Part shown: piece by piece, positions 35,075-44,826 of the stretch
Position numbering within the stretch: position 1 is the first letter of the stretch
Layout of the letters: each line of letters starts with the position of its first letter
Assembly (NCBI RefSeq): GCF_006494425.1
Contig: NZ_VHIV01000004.1
Coordinates: 124,001-188,000 of the forward strand
DNA from: Bacillus dicomae
GTDB lineage: Bacteria; Bacillota; Bacilli; Bacillales; Bacillaceae_G
Reading direction: 5' to 3'
DNA: 64,000 bases
Program-made: the position numbers and the translations under genes
Notes under the pieces: generated by a model
What the model saw: only the letters and a program-made list of their open reading frames with translations
Database searches by the model: none
What the model was told of the DNA's origin: nothing

Positions 35075-37027
35075 TTATACGATGTCATCTAATAACTTAT
35101 GTGCTTCTTCTTTCGTTTGGACAGATATTAATCTCTCTCTATAACTATCATCCATAAGTTTTCTTGAAAGCATTTGAAGAATCTTCAAGTGCTCATTTCC
35201 TTCACTCTCTTTCGGAACTGCAATCATAAATATTAACTTTGCATCCGTTCCATCTAAACTTTTCCAATCTACCCCCGATTGTTTAATTCCAAATACAACA
35301 CTCGGTTTTTTTACTGCATCCGACTTCCCATGAGGAATCGCAATATTCATTCCAATGCCTGTACTACTCTCTGCTTCGCGACTCATAATAGCTTCCTTAA
35401 ATTCTGAATCAGAATGTAAAGCACCTACAGCATTTAATTTTCCTATCATTTCATCAATAATATCGTCACGTGTCTCTCCTGCTAAATTAACATCAATTAG
35501 CTCCAGACTCGTTATATCTGTTAATTTCTGAATTTCAACCTTTTCAGCTTTCTTCTCTATTTCTTGTTCTTGAGCTTCCGCTACTTCCTTTGTTGCTGAC
35601 ACTTCTTTCATTTCTTTTAATTCCTGTGTTTCTTCAGCTTTTGAAATATCTTTCTTTAATACATTCACAATAACCGCTGTAACAATAGAACCTGCAATAA
35701 TAGCTACAAAGAACATAACTACATTATCTACCGCTCCTAGTACCGCAACAATTGGTCCACCATGCGCTACTCTATCACCTACATTACCAATCATTGCGAT
35801 AACAGCACCTGTCATCGAACCCGCCATAATACTTGGAATAACACGTAATGGATCCTGTGCTGCAAAAGGAATAGCTCCTTCTGTAATACCGAATAAGCCC
35901 ATCGTAAATGAGGCTTTCCCCATTTCCTTTTCAGACTCTTGAAACTTTCTCTTTCCTATAAATGTAGCAAGTCCCATCCCAATTGGTGGAATACAAATTG
36001 CTGCTGCAATCGGTCCCATAATTTCATAATTTCCTTCTCCAATCATTGCGGAACCAAATAAGAATGCCACTTTATTTACTGGACCACCCATATCGAATGA
36101 AATCATTGCACCTAAGATTAATGCTAAGAGAATTGAACTTGATCCTTGCATACCAGCCAACCAAGCCGTTAATGATTCAAATACTTGTGCTACAGGAGCA
36201 CCGATAATAAATACAAATGCTAAACCAACAATAAGTGATGTAAATACCGGAATAATAATAATCGGCATAATTGGTTGAATCGCTTTTGGCACTTTTAACT
36301 TTTTGATTCCTAACGCAACATAACCAGCTAAGAAACCTGCAATAATGCCTCCTAGGAAACCTGCGCCACTCTCACTACCATAAAAACTTCCCGTTGCTGC
36401 GATATATCCGCCGATCATACCAGGAACAAGTCCAGGTTTATCAGCTATACTGTAAGCAATATATCCAGCTAAAATTGGAACCATAAATGCAAATGAGGCG
36501 CCGCCTATTTGCTCAATTGTTTTCCAAAAAGAATCTTCTGGTATTACTAATCCACCAGGAGTTTTCTCACCACCAAGTGTTAATGCAATCGCAATTAATA
36601 ATCCACCTACAACAATGAAAGGAACCATGAATGATACACCATTCATTAAATGACGGTATATAGGATTTTGTTTTTTTCCTTGCGAATCATTTCCTGTTTG
36701 TTTCACATCTGAATGATAGACAGGAACATTACCATCGACTACTTTTTGAATTAGCTCCTCTGGTTTACGAATACCATCTTTAACTCCTACAACTAATAGC
36801 TTTTTACCTATGAATCTATCTTTATTTACTACTCGATCTGCCGCTATAATGATGCCATCTGCTTCACGAATCTCCTGCTCAGTAAGTTCATTTTCAACAC
36901 CTATACCACCTTGTGTTTCAACTTTCATTTGAATTCCTAATTTATCCGCTGCTTTTTGTAAATTTTCTGCAGCCATATACGTATGGGCAATCCCATTCGG
37001 ACACGATGTAATCGCTAGTACTTTCAT
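35075..37027 (-). CDS. manP: Mannose/fructose-type PTS permease, EIIBCA
   Basis: Imports and phosphorylates mannose. Order: EIIB (1-~100, phospho-Cys9 in TSCPNGIAHT), linker, EIIC with about nine helices (~135-460), Lys/Glu linker, EIIA (phospho-His ~566 in AIPHGKS). 650 residues, the length of B. subtilis ManP. The start is ATG 37027, preceded by AAGGAGG; the open frame to 37129 has no ribosome site. A cre-like site lies 22 bp before the start. FruA is the alternative, but the manR/manA neighbours favour ManP. Confidence 0.9.
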   Translation of the reverse strand: MKVLAITSCPNGIAHTYMAAENLQKAADKLGIQMKVETQGGIGVENELTEQEIREADGIIIAADRVVNKDRFIGKKLLVVGVKDGIRKPEELIQKVVDGNVPVYHSDVKQTGNDSQGKKQNPIYRHLMNGVSFMVPFIVVGGLLIAIALTLGGEKTPGGLVIPEDSFWKTIEQIGGASFAFMVPILAGYIAYSIADKPGLVPGMIGGYIAATGSFYGSESGAGFLGGIIAGFLAGYVALGIKKLKVPKAIQPIMPIIIIPVFTSLIVGLAFVFIIGAPVAQVFESLTAWLAGMQGSSSILLALILGAMISFDMGGPVNKVAFLFGSAMIGEGNYEIMGPIAAAICIPPIGMGLATFIGKRKFQESEKEMGKASFTMGLFGITEGAIPFAAQDPLRVIPSIMAGSMTGAVIAMIGNVGDRVAHGGPIVAVLGAVDNVVMFFVAIIAGSIVTAVIVNVLKKDISKAEETQELKEMKEVSATKEVAEAQEQEIEKKAEKVEIQKLTDITSLELIDVNLAGETRDDIIDEMIGKLNAVGALHSDSEFKEAIMSREAESSTGIGMNIAIPHGKSDAVKKPSVVFGIKQSGVDWKSLDGTDAKLIFMIAVPKESEGNEHLKILQMLSRKLMDDSYRERLISVQTKEEAHKLLDDIV

Positions 37028-37049
37028 TTGAATCCTCCTTAAACCCTTA

Positions 37050-37063
37050 TGTAAGCGCCTACA
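37050..37063. promoter_or_regulatory. cre-like site before manP
   Basis: TGTAAGCGCCTACA matches TGWAANCGNTNWCA at all but one position. It lies between the expected promoter and the ribosome site, fitting CcpA repression. Confidence 0.6.
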
Positions 37064-37148
37064 AATACTATATATCAATATTCGATTCATAAAAGTTTTC
37101 TTTTTTACCGTAACCTCCGGAAAAAACATTATTTTACCGAAACAAACA

Positions 37149-37173
37149 AAAAAGTAAGGCTTATCGCCTTACC
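37149..37173 (-). terminator. Terminator of manR
   Basis: Minus strand: GTAAGGC pairs with GCCTTAC, then T6. It begins at the manR stop codon. Confidence 0.82.
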
Positions 37174-39119
37174 TATTCATATCTTAAATAAGATAAAAAC
37201 TTCATTATATTTGTTTCCTTTATAAGCTTCTGAACAAAAACAGGTTGTTCACTTATAAAAGACAACTCATGAAATAACTGTTTCGTAACTTCCTTACCAT
37301 CACTCTTAACCGCTAACATAAATACGAGCGATACTTTCTCTACTCCCCAGTCCAACGGCTCCTTAAGCGTAGCAACTGCAATTACGGATTGTTTAATTAG
37401 CTTAGGGCTTCCGTGCGGGATGGCAACTCCTGCACCAATTGTCGTTGCTGACATTCTATCTCTAGCAATCGCATTCTCAATATATTCTTTCTCTACATAT
37501 CCCTTTTCATAAAGAGATCTCGCCAATTTTTCAATTAATTCGTAGCGATGTTCTACTTCTTGTTGTAAAAAGATTAAAAAAGGAGTTGTGTAATTCAATA
37601 ACACAAAGTCCTTATTTCCGTTAGACGGTAGTTCATCTAATTTCTTCATAAAATCCTCTAACTTACTTTCTTCACTCCGCTCTAATAGAGGAGATACAAC
37701 AAAATGAGGGATATTTAACTGCGGAAGATCTATCGTAGAAATAATAAGCTCTACCTTTTTATTTTTCATTAAGTATTCTTCTAAATCGGACTTTGCGATA
37801 CAATCCATCACATGGACATGCCGGAATTTCCTTTCGATTTTCGTCCGTAATAATTGCGACATCCCTATCCCCATATGACAAACAATAATTACATTTTTCG
37901 ATACCTTTTTATCATTCAAACGCTCCATTGCCGCCTGAAAATGCAAAGTAAGATAGGCTGCTTCTTCCTCAGGGATTTGTAGACTTAATGATTTATTAAT
38001 ATCATCCAGCTCATGAATTAACATATCAAACATATACGGATACATTCGCTTAATTTCATGAAGCATCGGATTCGAGACAGAAAGATTATATTGCAAACGA
38101 TTTAATGTCGTATACAAGTGCATCTGTAACCCTTCTACTAAAAATGGATCCTTCTCGAAATCGATTTCATTCAACCTAGACATACGATCTATTAAATGCG
38201 ATACAACTTGTGAAAGCACAGGACTACTCATATTTAACTTATTTCTTTCCCATTCATCTTGATAGCGAATTTTCCCACCTAAAATATGAATGGCTAAATA
38301 AGCTATCTCTTCTTCCGTAAAATGAACCGTAAATACAAACTCTAACCTTGTTAAAAAATCTAATGTCCACCCATACTCTTTCGTCTCTCGAACGATGTTC
38401 AAATCATCTGTAGACATTGAAATTGGTTGTTTTAACTTCATCCTCCGCACCATGATTAGCGTATGTAATAAAAGATTTTCTAACGTATCATCTGTAAAAA
38501 ATGTATCATATCTTTTTTGTAACGCTTTCAATTCAGTCATTACAAATTCAATTTCATGATACAAAAACTGCTTTTTAATAAATTGGTTCATTAACTCCTG
38601 ATTATGAATTAAATCTGATAGTTTAGCTAATGCTTTTCTCTTATTTCTCTCATCGCCTTCTACCGTTAAGCCTACCCTTTGCTTTAAAATTAACTCTAAT
38701 CCCAGTTCCTCAAGCCACTTTTCAATTCTATCTAAATCTTTCTTAACCGTAGCTCTATTAACAAAATACTGCTCAGCAAGCTCCTGTACCGTAACTGCTT
38801 TAACATTCATCAACAAGCTATACGCAATTTGCAACACTCTTTCCTCATCTGATACATAACTTACATCTTGCCTTACAGCATACAACCTATTGAACAAACT
38901 CACCTTTTCATAATCCTTAATTTCTAAACAGACACCTAAACCCGGTTTCCGAATAAGAAGTGCATCTGAATACTTCCCTAAATATTCCTCAATCACCTTA
39001 AAATCATTACGAATCGTCTTCTCTGAACAACCTATCCTATCAGCAAGCTCCTGCACTAACAAATACTCATTAGACTCAGATAATAAAACTTGTAAAATTT
39101 CCTGTTGCCTTTTATTCAT
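37173..39119 (-). CDS. manR: PTS-regulated transcriptional activator ManR
   Basis: Activates manP-manA. N-terminal HTH_11/Mga-type helix-turn-helices (1-~160, ADRIGCSEKTIRNDFKVIEE), two PRD domains (~185-395), an EIIB-Gat-like domain with Cys near 415 (IVCHMGIGMS) and a C-terminal EIIA-like domain with His near 569 (AIPHGSP). 648 residues, as in B. subtilis. I chose ATG 39119 (AGGTG six bases before) over GTG 39128. It has its own terminator, then manP on the same strand. Confidence 0.92.
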   Translation of the reverse strand: MNKRQQEILQVLLSESNEYLLVQELADRIGCSEKTIRNDFKVIEEYLGKYSDALLIRKPGLGVCLEIKDYEKVSLFNRLYAVRQDVSYVSDEERVLQIAYSLLMNVKAVTVQELAEQYFVNRATVKKDLDRIEKWLEELGLELILKQRVGLTVEGDERNKRKALAKLSDLIHNQELMNQFIKKQFLYHEIEFVMTELKALQKRYDTFFTDDTLENLLLHTLIMVRRMKLKQPISMSTDDLNIVRETKEYGWTLDFLTRLEFVFTVHFTEEEIAYLAIHILGGKIRYQDEWERNKLNMSSPVLSQVVSHLIDRMSRLNEIDFEKDPFLVEGLQMHLYTTLNRLQYNLSVSNPMLHEIKRMYPYMFDMLIHELDDINKSLSLQIPEEEAAYLTLHFQAAMERLNDKKVSKNVIIVCHMGIGMSQLLRTKIERKFRHVHVMDCIAKSDLEEYLMKNKKVELIISTIDLPQLNIPHFVVSPLLERSEESKLEDFMKKLDELPSNGNKDFVLLNYTTPFLIFLQQEVEHRYELIEKLARSLYEKGYVEKEYIENAIARDRMSATTIGAGVAIPHGSPKLIKQSVIAVATLKEPLDWGVEKVSLVFMLAVKSDGKEVTKQLFHELSFISEQPVFVQKLIKETNIMKFLSYLRYE

Positions 39120-39248
39120 CTGCTTCACCTGTTTCTTCTATCCTTTGTACCCAATATGTTACTAACTTAGTGCATTTATCATAACACATCGGCAGATTAA
39201 TGAATTGTAAGATTTTATAGTTTGAAATTTATTCATTTTTACATAAAC

Positions 39249-39291
39249 AAAAAACCTCAAAAGGTAGTCGAAACTACTTTTTGAGGTTTAA
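39249..39291 (-). terminator. Terminator of galE
   Basis: AAACCTCAAAA-GTAGT pairs with ACTAC-TTTTGAGGTTT; A/T tails both sides. Confidence 0.88.
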
Positions 39292-39298
39292 AATATTA

Positions 39299-40291
39299 TT
39301 ACTTTTCATACCCATTAGGTTTTTTCTGATGCCAATTCCAAGCATGTTCAATGATTGTCTTCACATTTACATACTGAGGATCCCATCCTAACTTTGCTTT
39401 CGCTTTCTGAGAAGAAGCAACTAAACGTGCTGGATCTCCTGCACGGCGCGGTGCTACTTCAGCAGGAATTTCATGATTCGTAACTTCACGAACTGCATCA
39501 ACGATTTCTTTAACGCTGAAACCATTACCATTTCCTAAGTTATAGAAATCACTCTCTCCGCCGTTCTGTAGATCTTTAAGACCTAAGAAGTGCGCTGCCA
39601 CTAAATCTTCAACATGAATATAATCACGGATACAAGTACCATCTGGTGTATTATAATCATCACCAAACATCATAATCTTCTCACGTTGACCTAACGCCAC
39701 TTGCAGCACAAGAGGAATTAAATGCGTCTCTGGACGGTGATCTTCCCCAATAATACCATTTGGAGTTGCACCAGCCACGTTAAAGTATCTGAAAATCTTA
39801 TAACGTAAATTAGAAGCTTGGCTATACCAATGAAGCATCTTCTCGATTGCTAACTTCGTTTCTCCGTACGTATTCGTTGGATTCGTCATCGTTTCCTCAG
39901 TAATAAGGTCTACATCTACCTCACCATACGTTGCCGCAGTAGAAGAGAAAATAAACTTATCTACCTTAAACTCATCCATTACCTCTAATAAGCAAAGTGC
40001 ACCATACACGTTGTTATTATAATATTGAAGAGGCTTCTCCATACTAACCCCAACTAAAGAATCAGCTGCAAAGTGCATAACTGCCTCAATATTTTCTTGT
40101 GTAAACACATCTCTTAAAAATTCTTTATCACGAAGGTCGCCATTATAAAACTTCGCACCTTCCGTAATTGCATCTTCATGACCAGTTTGTAAGTTATCTA
40201 CTACTACTACAGATAACCCTTCGTCTACTAATTTTTTCACAGCGTGAGAACCGATATAACCAGCTCCGCCGCAGATTAAAATTGAATTCAT
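39299..40291 (-). CDS. galE: UDP-glucose 4-epimerase
   Basis: Interconverts UDP-glucose and UDP-galactose. Extended SDR fold: GGAGYIGSH (7-15) binds NAD, SSTAATYGE supplies Ser/Thr, Tyr-x3-Lys in YGETK. 330 residues. It lies at the trailing end of the EPS region with its own leader and terminator, so it may serve both general galactose metabolism and EPS precursors. ATG after GAGGAAG. Confidence 0.92.
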   Translation of the reverse strand: MNSILICGGAGYIGSHAVKKLVDEGLSVVVVDNLQTGHEDAITEGAKFYNGDLRDKEFLRDVFTQENIEAVMHFAADSLVGVSMEKPLQYYNNNVYGALCLLEVMDEFKVDKFIFSSTAATYGEVDVDLITEETMTNPTNTYGETKLAIEKMLHWYSQASNLRYKIFRYFNVAGATPNGIIGEDHRPETHLIPLVLQVALGQREKIMMFGDDYNTPDGTCIRDYIHVEDLVAAHFLGLKDLQNGGESDFYNLGNGNGFSVKEIVDAVREVTNHEIPAEVAPRRAGDPARLVASSQKAKAKLGWDPQYVNVKTIIEHAWNWHQKKPNGYEK

Positions 40292-40380
40292 TGTCTTCCT
40301 CCTACATATATTAGGATTTCTTACTCACTCTCTTATTATAAAAGGTATACGATTGCTCGTATACCTTTTGTGTACCTTTA

Positions 40381-41199
40381 TTACTTAGCAACGAAATAAT
40401 CCGTTACATATTGTGCCCAAACTTCGTGGCCTTTAGCACTTGGGAAACCAAACTCTTCTGTTAAGTACGGCAGGATAGCCTTCGTTGATGCATCAGGCCA
40501 TACTCCCCAATGATCCACATATGTATAACCATTTTGCGTCGCAAATTGCTTTAACGCCTCAATTGCTTTCGGATAATTCTTCGCACCATACACTGGGTTT
40601 GATGGCTGAATCATAATCGTAGCACCCTTTGCACTAGTAGAAAGTGCTTGTACGAACTTCTGTGTACTCGCTACAGAGTTTCCATTACCAGTTTTACCAT
40701 TGTCAGTAATGAATGGTGGTTCGAATAAAATCACATCTGGATTTTCCTTCGCAATCTCTTTATCACGTTTATTCGCAATTAACTCTTCTGTGCTTTCACC
40801 CTTATATTCCTTTACCGTCACATTCCATAAACCTTTACCGTAAGCAGTCTCTAAATTAGCCGTTAACTTAGCTGCCCAAGCATCTTTTTCAGATGAAGAA
40901 GCTTCATCACCAACAATAACAAGATTTACTGCCTTCTTATCCTCAGCAGCTTTCTTTAACTTCTCTTTCACTGCATCTGGTAAATTCTTTGCATATGCTT
41001 CATTAAAAGATGACTTTGCATCTTGTTTCTTCTCTGATTTCTTCGCTCCACTATCTTTCACTTCAGAATTCGTTTTCGTTACGTCACTCGTCTGTCCCGT
41101 CGCATTCGCAATCTTCTTATTCCAATATAATTTACCGCTCACAACCGAAGCGACAAACAATACAAAAATAACTAGGACAAGTACTGCTTTCTTATTCAT
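40381..41199 (-). CDS. SGNH/GDSL-like secreted hydrolase with altered nucleophile motif
   Basis: N-terminal membrane anchor (5-24), a charged Ser/Lys linker to ~75, then an SGNH-type domain: VNLVIVGDEASSSE (block I), LFEPPFITDNGKTGNG (Gly/Asn region) and C-terminal FPSAKGHEVWAQYV with the His. Block I reads GDEAS, not GDS, so the usual serine is missing or shifted. Such proteins often de-O-acetylate or acetylate polysaccharides; the position beside an LCP gene and the EPS operon fits. Activity is uncertain. Confidence 0.75.
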   Translation of the reverse strand: MNKKAVLVLVIFVLFVASVVSGKLYWNKKIANATGQTSDVTKTNSEVKDSGAKKSEKKQDAKSSFNEAYAKNLPDAVKEKLKKAAEDKKAVNLVIVGDEASSSEKDAWAAKLTANLETAYGKGLWNVTVKEYKGESTEELIANKRDKEIAKENPDVILFEPPFITDNGKTGNGNSVASTQKFVQALSTSAKGATIMIQPSNPVYGAKNYPKAIEALKQFATQNGYTYVDHWGVWPDASTKAILPYLTEEFGFPSAKGHEVWAQYVTDYFVAK

Positions 41200-41254
41200 C
41201 GATTCACCTCATCTATTATTCTCACAACATATAATACTAATATAAATTCACGCA

Positions 41255-41290
41255 AAAATAAACCCAACTCCTACCAAAGGAGTTGGGTTA
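41255..41290 (-). terminator. Terminator of the LCP gene
   Basis: AACCCAACTCCT pairs with AAGGAGTTGGGTT; minus-strand T tract (TTTATTTTTG). Confidence 0.9.
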
Positions 41291-41297
41291 TTACATA

Positions 41298-42212
41298 TTA
41301 CTTAGTTAATTCAAGATGTGCTCTTAACTTATTCGTTAAATCTTGTTTCGCTGCATCTGGAACGTAGTAGTACCAAATACCATCAGCGGCTTTGTGACCG
41401 TCACCTGGGATTTGGATATCCTCACTATTTTTCAAGCAATCTTTATAGTTCTTTTGCATATCAAACATTTGATCTTGCGTTAAGTTTGTCTTCACATTCT
41501 TTTGAATTGCGGTTAACACATCACCGTAACTTGATAAAGAAGAGAAGCTTGCGCCCTTCTTAATAACAGCCTGCATTACTTGACGTTGACGCATTTGACG
41601 CCCAAAGTCACCACGAGGGTCTTCTTTACGCATACGCGTGAATGCTAGGGCTTGGTCACCTGTTAGATGAACATTTCCTTTAGCAAAGTGATGACCATTT
41701 TGTGTAAACTCTAAATCATTATTTACATCTACTCCACCGACTGCATCAACAATGTCTTTAAATCCTTCCATATTCACTTCAATATAATAGTTAATAGGAA
41801 CGTTCAAGAATTTTTCTACAGTTGCAACAGACATGTCTACCCCACCAAATGCATACGCATGGTTAATTTTATCACTTTTTCCTTTTCCAACAATTTCTGT
41901 GTACGTATCACGAGGGATACTTACTGTTTTCATTGAGTTGTTTTTAGGGTTTAAAGTAATAACCATTAAAGAATCTGAACGACCTTTATCTTCGCCACGT
42001 TCATCGGCTCCTAGTAATAGGATAGATACAGGTTCAGATTTACTGATCTTTGCTGTTTCTGAACTATTAGAACCTTTATCACGTTGTAATGGTTTATGAA
42101 CTTCATCTAATGTTTTTGAGACTTTGGAATATACATTATAGGCATATACTCCACCACCTATAATCATTACACCTATAATCCCTAGTATCCATAATAGGAT
42201 TTTCTTTTTCAT
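41298..42212 (-). CDS. LytR-CpsA-Psr (LCP) family glycopolymer ligase
   Basis: Attaches lipid-linked glycopolymers to peptidoglycan. Membrane anchor 5-25, then the LCP domain: SILLLGADERGEDKGRSDSLMV (catalytic Asp/Arg), SIPRDTYTEI, KINHAYAFGG, and FTRMRKEDPRGDFGRQMRQRQV near the end. 304 residues. Lies just after the EPS operon on the same strand, separated by 129 bp without a clear terminator, so it likely anchors the capsule or another wall polymer. B. cereus-group genomes have several LCP paralogues. Confidence 0.88.
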   Translation of the reverse strand: MKKKILLWILGIIGVMIIGGGVYAYNVYSKVSKTLDEVHKPLQRDKGSNSSETAKISKSEPVSILLLGADERGEDKGRSDSLMVITLNPKNNSMKTVSIPRDTYTEIVGKGKSDKINHAYAFGGVDMSVATVEKFLNVPINYYIEVNMEGFKDIVDAVGGVDVNNDLEFTQNGHHFAKGNVHLTGDQALAFTRMRKEDPRGDFGRQMRQRQVMQAVIKKGASFSSLSSYGDVLTAIQKNVKTNLTQDQMFDMQKNYKDCLKNSEDIQIPGDGHKAADGIWYYYVPDAAKQDLTNKLRAHLELTK

Positions 42213-42341
42213 TACTATAGACCTCTTCTTTCAATTATTCAGAACAAATGTCCAGATAATGCAAATACTAATTTAGTCTATTATACTAGGAATGATATTC
42301 TATAACTAGTATATTATCATTCAAGTACCGTAGGCTTTTAA

Positions 42342-43367
42342 TTATTTTACTTTATAGTAATCTACATACCAATTAGTAAACTCTTGTAATCCCTTTTCAA
42401 TAGATGTCTCAGGTTTAAAATTCACAGCTTTCTGCAATAAATCCGTTGATGCGTAAGTAGCTGGTACGTCTCCTGGTTTAATAGGTTCAAATTCCTTTTT
42501 AAACTCTATTGCTCTTCCTAAGGAGTTACTCAAGGCTTTCTCTAACGCTTTAATAAATACCATCAACTTTTCAGGATTATTATTGCCAATATTAAATACT
42601 GTATGCTTTACATCTTCTATAGGTGGATTGCTTAAAAGACGTTGAATCCCCTCAACAATATCATCTATATAAGTAAAATCACGGTATAAATCATTTTCAA
42701 AGTCACCATTATTAAATATCTTAATGGATTCATCATTGAAATACTTATTTGTAAAACCAAAGTAGGCCATATCCGGACGCCCCATTGGTCCGTACACTGT
42801 AAAGAAACGGAGTCCAGTAGCTGGGATTTTATACAAGTGACTATACGTATGTGCCATTAACTCATTTGATTTTTTAGTAGATGCATAAAGTGATACTGGA
42901 TTATCTACAAAATCTGTTTCCTCAAATGGAACCTTTTTATTTGCTCCATAAACAGAACTAGATGATGCATATACAAGATGATCTACTGGATAATGTCTAC
43001 ATGCTTCTAGGATATTATAAAAACCAATAATATTACTTTGAATATATACATCAGGATTTTCAATTGAATATCTCACACCAGCTTGCGCTGCTAAATTCAC
43101 TACAATATTTGGCTTGTACTCTTCAAAAAGTTTAACAATCGTATCTTTATCCGAAATATCACCTTTAATAAAAGTAAAGTTCTCATATGGTTTAAGGTTC
43201 TCTAAACGAGCGTATTTAAGATTCACATCATAATAATCATTTATATTATCAATACCTATTACTTGGCAACCCTGTTCTAATAGTTTTTTAGAAAGAAAGT
43301 ATCCTACAAAACCCGCAGCCCCAGTAATAAGGTATGTTTTACTAATATCTAGAGGTTTGTAATTCAA
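42342..43367 (-). CDS. UDP-glucuronate 4-epimerase (CapI type)
   Basis: Extended SDR: GAAGFVGYFLSKKL (NAD site), SSSSVYGANKKVPFEE, Tyr-x3-Lys in YASTKK, and FFTVYGPMGRPDMA, which is typical of CapI/UDP-GlcA epimerases. Forms UDP-galacturonate from the product of the dehydrogenase encoded just upstream; the genes overlap by 26 nt. Start TTG 43367 with GGAG ten bases before it. 341 residues. A GlcNAcA epimerase is a less likely reading. Confidence 0.85.
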   Translation of the reverse strand: MNYKPLDISKTYLITGAAGFVGYFLSKKLLEQGCQVIGIDNINDYYDVNLKYARLENLKPYENFTFIKGDISDKDTIVKLFEEYKPNIVVNLAAQAGVRYSIENPDVYIQSNIIGFYNILEACRHYPVDHLVYASSSSVYGANKKVPFEETDFVDNPVSLYASTKKSNELMAHTYSHLYKIPATGLRFFTVYGPMGRPDMAYFGFTNKYFNDESIKIFNNGDFENDLYRDFTYIDDIVEGIQRLLSNPPIEDVKHTVFNIGNNNPEKLMVFIKALEKALSNSLGRAIEFKKEFEPIKPGDVPATYASTDLLQKAVNFKPETSIEKGLQEFTNWYVDYYKVK

Positions 43368-44718
43368 TATTATTCAACTCCTTCATACGGTCCCTGCTTG
43401 TTGATTTTCTACCAACAGAATGATATTCTATTCCCACTTCTTGCATTACTTGAACATCATATATATTTCTTCCATCGTAAATTAATGGTGTCCTCATTAA
43501 CTTCTTATACATCTCTGGAGTTAACGCCTTCACTTCTCCCCACTCGGTAAAGATAAAGCAAACATTTGCCGCTTCTAATGCCTGTTTAACATCTGTAACA
43601 TATGTGATATTTCCATTTTTATTTTTCCCCTCTGGATACACTTTAGCAAAATTGTTTGCACCGACTGGATCAAATGCATAAATATCTGCGCCCTGCTCTA
43701 ACAGTAAAGGAATATTTTCAAGAGATGCAGCTTCTCTTAAGTCATCTGTACCTGGTTTAAATGTCAACCCTAACACTGCTACTTTAAGACCATTGAAAGT
43801 AATTAACCTTTGGCTCGCTTTTTTGTATAATAAAGTCTTTTGATCTTTATTCACATCAATTGCAGCCTTTATGGTTCTTAGTTCATAACCATTTTGTCTC
43901 GCTAAATACTCTAATGCTTTAGTATCTTTAGGGAAACACGAACCACCAAAACCAATACCCGCATTTAAAAATTTACTTCCAATACGTTCATCAAAACTCA
44001 TACCTTTTGCAACATCTTGAATGTCCGCACCAACTAACTCACAAAGGTTTGCAATATCATTCATATAAGAAATTTTAAGAGCTAAGAAATCATTGGAAGC
44101 ATACTTAATCATTTCAGCTGACCTTCTATTTACTGAAACGATAGGTAAATGAAATGGCTTATAAAGATTCATTAATACTTCTTCTGCCCATTTACTTTCT
44201 GTACCGATAACAATCCTTTCTGCGTATAACGTGTCATGAACAGCAGAACCTTGAGCTAAAAATTCTGGATTTGATGCTACTTCAACCCTCACATCATTAA
44301 CTAAAAAGTCTTGAATAAACTGCTCAACTTTGTCATTTGTTCCAATTGGAACAGTTGATTTTACAACAACAAGACAATCTTTTTCTATACTCTCAGCAAT
44401 TTGCTTTGCCACAGTTGCGATATATGAAAGATTTGCAGAACCATCAGCTTGTTCTGGAGTTCCTACGCCAATAAAAATTGCGTCTGCATCTTTGTATGCC
44501 GCTTTATAATCTGTTGTATAATTAATTCTTCCAGCAGCATAATTCTTTTGCATTAAGCCCTCTAAATTTGCTTCATAGATTGGTGAAACACCAGACTTCA
44601 TTAATTCAACTTTTTCTGCATCAATATCAACACAAGTTACTTGGTGTCCAACTTCTGCGAAACATACACCCGCTACTAGACCGACATACCCTGTTCCTGC
44701 TACTGCTATTTTATACAT
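43342..44718 (-). CDS. ugd: UDP-glucose 6-dehydrogenase
   Basis: Oxidises UDP-glucose to UDP-glucuronate with two NAD. GTGYVGLVAGVCFAE (NAD site), VKSTVPIGT, NPEFLAQGSAVHD, and catalytic Cys in GFGGSCFPKDT, then the C-terminal domain LGLTFKPGTDDLREA. 458 residues, complete. Supplies the acidic sugar of the polysaccharide together with the overlapping epimerase gene. Confidence 0.93.
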   Translation of the reverse strand: MYKIAVAGTGYVGLVAGVCFAEVGHQVTCVDIDAEKVELMKSGVSPIYEANLEGLMQKNYAAGRINYTTDYKAAYKDADAIFIGVGTPEQADGSANLSYIATVAKQIAESIEKDCLVVVKSTVPIGTNDKVEQFIQDFLVNDVRVEVASNPEFLAQGSAVHDTLYAERIVIGTESKWAEEVLMNLYKPFHLPIVSVNRRSAEMIKYASNDFLALKISYMNDIANLCELVGADIQDVAKGMSFDERIGSKFLNAGIGFGGSCFPKDTKALEYLARQNGYELRTIKAAIDVNKDQKTLLYKKASQRLITFNGLKVAVLGLTFKPGTDDLREAASLENIPLLLEQGADIYAFDPVGANNFAKVYPEGKNKNGNITYVTDVKQALEAANVCFIFTEWGEVKALTPEMYKKLMRTPLIYDGRNIYDVQVMQEVGIEYHSVGRKSTSRDRMKELNNIELQTSRY

Positions 44719-44826
44719 AGCTCTTTTCCTTTCTGTTATCCTTCAGTAATATCTAATCTATCTTCTAAAAATAAATTTAGATAACTAAAAATGATACTAT
44801 TTCAAAGACTACACAAATATAAAGGC

